From positions 1 through 7,532 of the forward strand of contig CABUVH010000096.1 of NCBI GenBank assembly GCA_902494935.1: a stretch of DNA of 7,532 nt. Reading direction: 5' to 3'. The translations under genes were made by a program, and so were the position numbers. A model generated the notes under the pieces. That model searched no databases. It was not told the origin of the DNA and was given only the letters and a program-made list of their open reading frames with translations. Position 1 is the first letter of the stretch; each line of letters begins with the position of its first letter. Positions 1-5,064 of the stretch are shown piece after piece. The stretch comes from an uncultured Collinsella sp. GTDB taxonomy: Bacteria; Actinomycetota; Coriobacteriia; Coriobacteriales; Coriobacteriaceae.

Positions 1-1092
1 CATGAGATAGTAGTGACCCAGTGCGTCGGCACCCAGAATGGCGTTTGCAACCATCTCGGGCGTCACCTCAAACGGCATGTTGCACATGGTGTCATCGGGT
101 GCGCAGGCGGCCTCGGCAACAATCATGGCCTGCTCGCGCGTAAGCTCGGCAACGCCAAGTTCCTTCATCGTGACCGGCAGGCCCAGCTCAATGCAGAAGC
201 CCAAGACTTCCTCGAGTTTCTCAGTCGGAGCATCCTCGAGTACCAGCTGGACGATAGTGCCAAAGGCGACCTTCTCGCCGTGATACATGCCGTGGCACTC
301 GGGCAGCATCGTCAGACCATTGTGGATGGCATGAGCAGCGGCAAGGCCCGAGCTCTCAAAGCCAATGCCCGAAAGCAGCGTATTGGCCTCGATGATGTGC
401 TCGACGGCAGGCGTGAGCGCACCCTTCTCCAGCGCGACCTTGGCCTTAACGCCATCGGCCATAAGCGTCTCGTAGCAGAGCTTGGCAAGCGCCAGACCGG
501 CCATGCCGCCCTTGCCGCCAGCGCAGGTGCCGCCGTCGGCATCGTGCGTTGCCTGGGCCTCGAAATAGGTTGCGAGCGCATCGCCCATGCCGGAAACCGT
601 CAGGCGCACCGGGCTCGCCGCGATAACCGTCGTATCCATAAGGACAATATTGGGGTTTGCCTTAAGGAAGAGGTACTTGTCGAACTGGCCGTCATCGGTA
701 TAAAGCACCGAAAGCGCCGAACACGGGGCATCGGTCGAAGCAATGGTGGGGCAAATGATAACCGGGGACTCCAGGTAGTAGGCGACGGCCTTCGCGGTGT
801 CGAGGATCTTGCCGCCACCGACGCCGACGACGATATCGCAACCGTTGTCGCGAGCGAGCGCAACCAGGCGATCGACCTCGCCCTTGGAGCACTCGCCGTT
901 AAAATCCTCAAACAGCAGCTCGGCCTTAGCCTCGGCAAAGCCGCCCTCGATCTTGGCACCGACGCGCTTCTTGCCCGAAGGCGTCACGATGACGAGGGCC
1001 TTAGCGCCGAGCGGCTCGACATAGGAGCCGAGCTTGGCCAGCTCGTCCGGACCCTGGATGTACTTGCTGGGGCTATTGAAAATTGCAGCCAT
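1..1092 (-). CDS. gldA: Glycerol dehydrogenase (3' end just cut off by window edge)
   Basis: Cytosolic enzyme that oxidises glycerol to dihydroxyacetone with a nicotinamide cofactor, the first step of oxidative glycerol fermentation; it can also reduce small ketones and aldehydes. The reading frame is open for 364 codons from ATG at 1092 to base 1 with no stop, and about 367 residues is normal for the family, so only a few codons are missing. The N-terminus has the typical SPSKYIQG motif (residues 7-14). Visible family features are the nucleotide-binding GGGK (92-95), the STDAPCSA segment with Asp121, and the expected zinc ligands Asp171 (SGMGDALATYFEA), His254 (AAHAIHNG) and His271 (CHGMYHGEKVAFG). 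The residue aligned with the cofactor-selecting Asp37 of E. coli GldA is Thr37, followed by KKR at 41-43. The ribosome binding site is weak (AGAGAA, 1103-1108). It lies 83 bases downstream of an alcohol dehydrogenase gene, with a terminator between them. Family assignment is firm; the exact substrate is inferred. Confidence 0.95.
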   Translation of the reverse strand, partial: MAAIFNSPSKYIQGPDELAKLGSYVEPLGAKALVIVTPSGKKRVGAKIEGGFAEAKAELLFEDFNGECSKGEVDRLVALARDNGCDIVVGVGGGKILDTAKAVAYYLESPVIICPTIASTDAPCSALSVLYTDDGQFDKYLFLKANPNIVLMDTTVIAASPVRLTVSGMGDALATYFEAQATHDADGGTCAGGKGGMAGLALAKLCYETLMADGVKAKVALEKGALTPAVEHIIEANTLLSGIGFESSGLAAAHAIHNGLTMLPECHGMYHGEKVAFGTIVQLVLEDAPTEKLEEVLGFCIELGLPVTMKELGVAELTREQAMIVAEAACAPDDTMCNMPFEVTPEMVANAILGADALGHYYLM

Positions 1093-1108
1093 AACTATCC
1101 CATTCTCT

Positions 1109-1153
1109 AAAAGAAAAAAGAAAGGGGCTCCGTACAGATACGTGCGGAGCCCC
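1109..1153 (-). terminator. Intrinsic terminator of the alcohol dehydrogenase gene
   Basis: Arms at 1124-1135 and 1142-1153 form a 12-bp stem (GGGGCTCCG/CGGAGCCCC plus three inner pairs, one of them G-T) with a 6-base loop. On the minus strand it is followed by a T-rich tract (rc of 1109-1123, T3 C T6 C T4). It sits 23 bases after the stop of the upstream gene. No T-tract follows on the plus strand, so it acts leftwards only. The T-tract ends 16 bases before the gldA start codon, so gldA either depends on read-through or has a start site I cannot see. Confidence 0.88.
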
Positions 1154-1175
1154 TCGTTACGATAACAAGAGTCGA

Positions 1176-2399
1176 TTAGAAATCGATGTCGGTGTCGTAG
1201 TAGCAGGCCTTGAGGATCTTCTCGAAGTCGGCAGCCTTGGTCTCACGCGGGTTCTCGGGCGTGCAGGCGTCCTGCTCGGCGTTCGCGGCAATCTCGGGCA
1301 GCTTGGCGAGGAACTCCTCCTCGGAAACCATCTGCGGGTTCTCGGCGTCGACCTTCACGCCACCATTCGCGTAATCCTTGATGGACTGCGGAATGTTGAG
1401 CTGGTCGTTGAGGTCGCGGATCTTCTGGACGAGCGCAGCGATGAGCTCCTCGTTGGTCTCGCCGGGAAGGTGCAGGATCTCCTTGGCCACGTAAGCGTAA
1501 CGCTCGGCAGCACGGGGATCCTTGGAGTTCCACTGGATGACCTTGCCCAGGTACATGGCGTTAGCGGCACCGTGGATGATGTGGCCGTTCTCGAAGGCAG
1601 CACCGGTCTTGTGAGCCATGGAGTGAACGATGCCGAGCAGGCCCGAGGAGAAGGCGATACCGGCGATGCACTGAGCCTCGTGCATGTGCTGACGGGCCTC
1701 ATGGTCGCCAGCATAGGACTTGGGCAGCCACTCGACGATCTCGCGGATGCCGTGCAGAGCGTTGGCGTCGGTGAACATAGAGGCGCAGGTGGAAACGTAG
1801 GCCTCCATGCAGTGGGTCAGAGCATCCATGCCGGTGTGAGCGCACAGCTTGGCGGGCATGGTGTAGGTGAGCTCGGGGTCGACGATGGCGACATCAGGGG
1901 TGATGTTGAAGTCGGCCAGCGGGTACTTGATGCCCTTTTCGTAATCCGTGATGACGGAGAATGCGGTGACCTCGGTAGCAGTGCCGGAGGTAGAGGAAAT
2001 GGCGCAGAAGTGAGCCTTCTGACGCAGCTCGGGGAAGCTGAACGGCTGGATAATGTTGTCGAAGGACTCCTCGGGATACTCGTAGAAGACCCACATGGCC
2101 TTAGCGGCATCGATGGGCGAACCGCCGCCGATAGCAACAATCCAGTCGGGCTCGAAGTCGCGCATAGCGGCTGCGCCCTTCATGACGGTCTCGATGGAGG
2201 GATCGGACTCGACGCCCTCGAACAGCTTGACCTCCATGCCGGCCTCTTTGAGGTCGGCCTCAACGTCCTGCAGGAACCCGCCGCGGCGCATAGAGCTGCC
2301 GCCAGAAACGATGATGGCCTTCTTACCCTTGAGGTTCTTCACCTCGTGGCGAGCGCCCTCACCAAAGTACAGATCGCGAGGATTGGTAAAACGTCCCAT
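1176..2399 (-). CDS. Iron-containing alcohol dehydrogenase
   Basis: Cytosolic group III (Fe-ADH) dehydrogenase of 407 residues that interconverts an alcohol and its aldehyde, with NAD(P)(H). Visible motifs are the cofactor-binding GGGSPIDAAKA (91-101), SSTSGTATEVTAF (about residues 136-148), and the metal ligands expected from FucO: Asp192 and His196 (GMDALTHCMEAYVS), His259 (IVHSMAHKTGA) and His276 (GHIIHGAANAM), with His263 as the conserved active-site histidine. The C-terminal stretch DACTPENPRE resembles the alcohol dehydrogenase half of AdhE and related butanol/propanediol dehydrogenases. The loop after the second strand reads SGGSSMRR (32-39), without the Asp used for NAD in FucO and reminiscent of the NADPH-binding loop of YqhD, so NADP(H) use is possible. 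Start chosen at 2399 because AGGAGG lies 6 bases upstream; an in-frame ATG at 2450 has no such site. Substrate (1,3-propanediol, butanol, ethanol or lactaldehyde) cannot be decided. The gldA neighbour favours glycerol metabolism. Confidence 0.94.
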   Translation of the reverse strand: MGRFTNPRDLYFGEGARHEVKNLKGKKAIIVSGGSSMRRGGFLQDVEADLKEAGMEVKLFEGVESDPSIETVMKGAAAMRDFEPDWIVAIGGGSPIDAAKAMWVFYEYPEESFDNIIQPFSFPELRQKAHFCAISSTSGTATEVTAFSVITDYEKGIKYPLADFNITPDVAIVDPELTYTMPAKLCAHTGMDALTHCMEAYVSTCASMFTDANALHGIREIVEWLPKSYAGDHEARQHMHEAQCIAGIAFSSGLLGIVHSMAHKTGAAFENGHIIHGAANAMYLGKVIQWNSKDPRAAERYAYVAKEILHLPGETNEELIAALVQKIRDLNDQLNIPQSIKDYANGGVKVDAENPQMVSEEEFLAKLPEIAANAEQDACTPENPRETKAADFEKILKACYYDTDIDF

Positions 2400-2405
2400 A
2401 CTGTG

Positions 2406-2411
2406 CCTCCT
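2406..2411 (-). promoter_or_regulatory. Ribosome binding site of the alcohol dehydrogenase
   Basis: A perfect AGGAGG on the minus strand, 6 bases before ATG at 2399. It decides the start: translation begins at MGRFTNP rather than at the upstream in-frame ATG at 2450. Confidence 0.9.
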
Positions 2412-2440
2412 AAACAAGCCCCTCTTAGACTTGCGTATAT

Positions 2441-2465
2441 AACGGAGCACCCAATTGGCTCCGTT
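2441..2465 (-). repeat. Inverted repeat AACGGAGC-N9-GCTCCGTT in the alcohol dehydrogenase leader
   Basis: Two perfect 8-base arms (2441-2448 and 2458-2465) around a 9-base spacer, itself containing the palindrome CCAATTGG (2451-2458). It lies 41-66 bases upstream of the alcohol dehydrogenase start and abuts a TATATA sequence (2436-2441) that could be a -10 element on the minus strand. No T-tract follows in either direction, so it is not an intrinsic terminator. It could be an operator or an mRNA leader hairpin; the sequence does not say which. Confidence 0.5.
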
Positions 2466-2585
2466 AGGACCGGTTTGCGCGTTGCCGGCGATGACAATGC
2501 GCGATGTCTAAACGTCTCAACGCTCAGACAAACACTATTTTACCGTTCTGGTTGGTCAGTTATTCACCTAAAGCCGCCAATGATG

Positions 2586-2650
2586 AAACGTTTTTTCTAT
2601 CCCTGAAGACCCTTGTGCGGCATCCATACTCCCAAGCTGGGCAAACGTTT
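2586..2650. promoter_or_regulatory. Pair of AAACGTTT palindromes, candidate operators
   Basis: The 8-base palindrome AAACGTTT occurs at 2586-2593 and 2643-2650, both followed by T, with centres 57 bases apart. A-rich/T-rich half-sites around a central CG are typical of LacI/PurR/CcpA-type operators, and GCAAACGTTT at the second copy resembles one half of the E. coli PurR site. The outer flanks are not well conserved between the two copies, so this remains a weak candidate. Confidence 0.3.
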
Positions 2651-2887
2651 TATCAAGGTTGACTACATATCCCGGGCAGGACCGTGCCCCTCCAAAATAT
2701 GCACCGTTCGCCGCCAAAAATCGACCGTTTGCGGCACCGTGATACCACTCGGTCGTCCAAGGTGCCGACATTTGTGCGACATCCGTCTTCGTGGTGCAAA
2801 GGTGCAAGTCCAAGTGCGGCACCCCCGGTGTGCCACATGCGGGTAAACTAGAACCTTATATAGAAACATTTGAACCCTAACCGCAGC

Positions 2888-2895
2888 AAAGGAGG
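2888..2895 (+). promoter_or_regulatory. Ribosome binding site of the first TPR-like gene
   Basis: AAAGGAGG ends 4 bases before ATG at 2900. It decides the start against the in-frame TTG at 2870, which would add ten residues and has no comparable site upstream. Confidence 0.85.
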
Positions 2896-2899
2896 CCCC

Positions 2900-3976
2900 A
2901 TGGCATTCGATCCCATTCAAGAGGATTGCCATCGCCTCGTTCTTGAGGCCTTGCGCCGCGACAATATCCCGCTCACCGACGGTGCCGCCGTAGAGCGTCT
3001 GATGGAACAATTCACCCGCAACCCCGCACCGCTCATCGTGCACGACCGCGACCGCGCCGGGCACCTCATTGCCAAGGTGGTCGAGGCTGTCGACTACCGC
3101 ATTCCCTTTATCCCTGACGATACCCAGGCAGAGCAAGAAGAGGCAGCTGCCGAGAACATGCTTCGCGAGGCAACCGAGCTCGATCCGGCCAACTGGGACG
3201 CTCAGCGCATGCTGACCGCCCTCACCGCCAACTCCAACGAGGAGTACGTACAGTATCTGGTGTCCAAGTGCGACGAGGTGGAGCACGACCTGGCACTCAA
3301 GACCGCCTCGGCGCAGGACCCCTACGAGCGTGAGGCCGCAGGCGACCTTATGCGCCGCCCCTACCTGCGCTGGCTTGCCGCCCTTGCGTCACGCGCGCTC
3401 ATTAGCGGCCGCTATCGCATGTCGCTCGAAGCCGCAAACCGCAGCCTCGACTTTGCGCCCAACGACCCCGCTGGTGTCCGCCACACCGCGATGCTCGCCA
3501 TGGCAAAGCTCGAATACCCCGCCGAGGAGCTCAAGCGCTTTCGCTCTGCCCACTCCGTCCCCTATCTCGCCAACACGCCGCTGCGCCGTCGTCCCAAGGA
3601 TGCGGAGCGCGACTTGGACCCGTGGACGCTCATCGCGCTGATGAGCGCTGCCTGGCGCGAGCTGGACTACGAGGGCGCCGAGCACTATTTGCGCATCCTC
3701 GCACGCTCGTGCCCGCACGCGGCCGAGGCGCTCTACTTCCAAACCGAGTTTCCCGATGGCGTCTATGCCCGCGTCAACGTGGGTGTGGGCTCCACCGACG
3801 AGCTTGTCCTCGCGCTGTCCGAGGCGACGCCGGTACTGCAGGAGGGCCTGGGCGCCCCCGACAACGCCAGCTTTGCTGCCTGGGTCGCCACCAACGATAT
3901 CCTGCGTTCCCAAATCGATGAGCGCATACTGCGGGCGGCCGAGCAGGGTTTGCCGTTTAAGGGAGGAGACCTCTAA
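2900..3976 (+). CDS. TPR-like helical protein of unknown function, first of a tandem pair
   Basis: A 358-residue, mostly helical, soluble protein with no signal peptide or membrane segment. I do not recognise a named family. Two parts look like tetratricopeptide-type helix pairs: residues 82-109 (ENMLREATELDPANWDAQRM region) and 155-205, where a helix ending SLDFAPNDPAGVRHTAMLAM is the usual 'load, position, next helix' pattern of TPR proteins. A further repeat-like segment follows Asp-Pro-Trp at 240-242 (LIALMSAAWRELDYEGAEHYLRIL). Such proteins normally act as protein-binding scaffolds; no catalytic motif is visible. The next gene's product aligns by eye over most of its length, so the two look like an old tandem duplication. 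The stop codon TAA overlaps the next ATG by one base (TAATG), implying translational coupling, and a MurT-GatD gene follows. A role linked to cell-wall amidation is only a guess from position. Confidence 0.85.
   Translation: MAFDPIQEDCHRLVLEALRRDNIPLTDGAAVERLMEQFTRNPAPLIVHDRDRAGHLIAKVVEAVDYRIPFIPDDTQAEQEEAAAENMLREATELDPANWDAQRMLTALTANSNEEYVQYLVSKCDEVEHDLALKTASAQDPYEREAAGDLMRRPYLRWLAALASRALISGRYRMSLEAANRSLDFAPNDPAGVRHTAMLAMAKLEYPAEELKRFRSAHSVPYLANTPLRRRPKDAERDLDPWTLIALMSAAWRELDYEGAEHYLRILARSCPHAAEALYFQTEFPDGVYARVNVGVGSTDELVLALSEATPVLQEGLGAPDNASFAAWVATNDILRSQIDERILRAAEQGLPFKGGDL
3961..3968 (+). promoter_or_regulatory. Ribosome binding site and TAATG coupling junction
   Basis: GGGAGGAG lies inside the 3' end of the first TPR-like gene, 7 bases before the ATG at 3976. 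The upstream stop TAA (3974-3976) and this ATG share one A, the classic arrangement for re-initiating ribosomes, so the two paralogues are probably made in a fixed ratio. Confidence 0.85.
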
Positions 3977-5019
3977 TGGATCCGAGCGTCTCCATCCCCG
4001 CCTACCTGGAACGCACCTATCTGGCGTCGCACCCCGAACTCACCGATGCAGCACGCGAGCTTGTCCATAACGACGTGAGCGTCAACCCTCATAAGTATGC
4101 GCAGACCGAGCATGCTCAGGCACTGCTGTCCTACGCCGGTGTTCATCGCCACCTGCTCGACGAGCTCCATCGCATCGAGGACATGGGCAGTGACGAGGAG
4201 TTCGAACAGACGCGTAATCGCCTGTTCGACGACATGCGCGATGAGCTGCTCAAAATTGTCCGCGTCGATGCACTGGCCGTCGACGCGCAGCTGCTCGCCA
4301 TCATCCTGGCCGACACGCCCGTTGACGCCTGCCTGGGTGACCTGATGAAGCTCGAGGCGACCACGGCCGATTACCTGCAGCAAAGCGTGCCCGGGTTCGA
4401 CATGGAAGCCCCGCACTACTGGGCCAATAATGTTTTGGCCGACGGTGTCACCGCGGCAGACCTTACCGTGAGCGAGCCGGCCCTTATCGGGTGGCTCCAC
4501 ACGCTCGAGGCCATCTCGCAGCTGTGCATGGCGAGCGCTCGTTACCGTGCTGCCGCCAACTACGCCCGCCGCGTCCTTAAGGCAGAAGGCTATCCCACCC
4601 GGGCCGCAGGCACCGTGCTGCTCGCCCTCGCTCGTCTGGAAGACCAAGACGGCTTTTTTGCCCTAGCCCACCAGCTCGAGGAAGAGATCGGGGCAGACGC
4701 ACTCGAGAACTCTCCTTGGTATCTGCTCGCCCGCACAATCCTCTTGTTCAAAACGAACAAGATGCGTCCGGCGGTGCGTGCGCTGCGTGAGTTCGCTAAC
4801 CGCTGCGAGGGCGGCGCATTCTTCTTGCTGAATCCCATGTACCAGACACCGTACCTTCCCTGCCGACCCGAGCCGCGCGACCCCTGGGACCTCTCGCACC
4901 AGGCGGTTTGGGAAGCCGACGGCATTATCTCGGACACCCCCGACTTTGCCCCCTGGGCCAACGCCTGCGAAGGTGTATCGCAGCTTGCCCAGGAATTTGC
5001 GCGCCGCTACGGATTTTAG
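3976..5019 (+). CDS. TPR-like helical protein of unknown function, second of a tandem pair
   Basis: A 347-residue soluble, helix-rich protein without signal peptide or membrane segment; no named family recognised. It matches the preceding protein colinearly by eye: residues 85-134 here (DDMRDELLKIVRVDALAVDA...) align with 85-134 there (ENMLREATELDPANWDAQRM...). Residues 170-204 (IGWLHTLEAISQLCMASARY onward) align with its 155-183, 246-275 (SPWYLLARTILLFKTNKMRP onward) with its 240-269, and 305-332 with its 300-328. The shared cores look like TPR-type helix pairs. The C-terminal part has a proline-rich loop (NPMYQTPYLPCRPEPRDPWD, 286-305) lacking in the partner. Starts in a TAATG overlap with a good ribosome binding site and is followed after 45 bases by the MurT-GatD gene, presumably co-transcribed. 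Function unknown; scaffold or binding partner is the plausible general role. Confidence 0.85.
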   Translation: MDPSVSIPAYLERTYLASHPELTDAARELVHNDVSVNPHKYAQTEHAQALLSYAGVHRHLLDELHRIEDMGSDEEFEQTRNRLFDDMRDELLKIVRVDALAVDAQLLAIILADTPVDACLGDLMKLEATTADYLQQSVPGFDMEAPHYWANNVLADGVTAADLTVSEPALIGWLHTLEAISQLCMASARYRAAANYARRVLKAEGYPTRAAGTVLLALARLEDQDGFFALAHQLEEEIGADALENSPWYLLARTILLFKTNKMRPAVRALREFANRCEGGAFFLLNPMYQTPYLPCRPEPRDPWDLSHQAVWEADGIISDTPDFAPWANACEGVSQLAQEFARRYGF

Positions 5020-5064
5020 TGACGCACTCGACCCGACCATGTCGTTTACGTTAGGAACGGTTTC

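Larger units (their letters stand above)
2400..2899. other. Divergent intergenic region, no credible gene
   Basis: 500 bases separate the start of the minus-strand alcohol dehydrogenase from the start of the plus-strand TPR-like gene. Small open frames here (for example 2568-2822 minus and 2613-2846 plus) lack ribosome binding sites and resemble no protein I know. What it does hold: the inverted repeat at 2441-2465, AAACGTTT palindromes at 2586-2593 and 2643-2650, imperfect direct repeats at 2613-2627/2772-2786 and 2703-2714/2724-2735, TGCGGCA three times (2616, 2730, 2815) and tandem GGTGCAA at 2793 and 2801. This density of repeats suggests several regulator-binding sites. A -10-like TATATA at 2857-2862 lies 38 bases before the plus-strand start but has no recognisable -35. 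Confidence 0.6.

Noticed and set aside
13..1110. Long plus-strand open frame of 365 codons opposite gldA
   Set aside because: It is the antisense shadow of gldA in G+C-rich codons. Its translation is low-complexity and resembles no family, while the minus strand has every glycerol dehydrogenase motif.
2400..2450. Upstream start (ATG at 2450) for the alcohol dehydrogenase
   Set aside because: It would add 17 basic residues not seen in the family, has no ribosome binding site and starts inside the inverted repeat; the ATG at 2399 has AGGAGG at the right distance.
1470..2606. Plus-strand open frame of 378 codons opposite the alcohol dehydrogenase
   Set aside because: Antisense shadow rich in Gly, Val and Asp, without a ribosome binding site; the minus strand encodes an intact iron-containing dehydrogenase.
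2568..2846. Small open frames on both strands in the divergent intergenic region
   Set aside because: They overlap each other on opposite strands, lack ribosome binding sites and have no recognisable protein features.
2663..3286. Minus-strand open frame of 207 codons overlapping the first TPR-like gene
   Set aside because: Mostly antisense to a gene with a good start and ribosome binding site; the hydrophobic stretch at its N-terminus is a by-product of the opposite frame.
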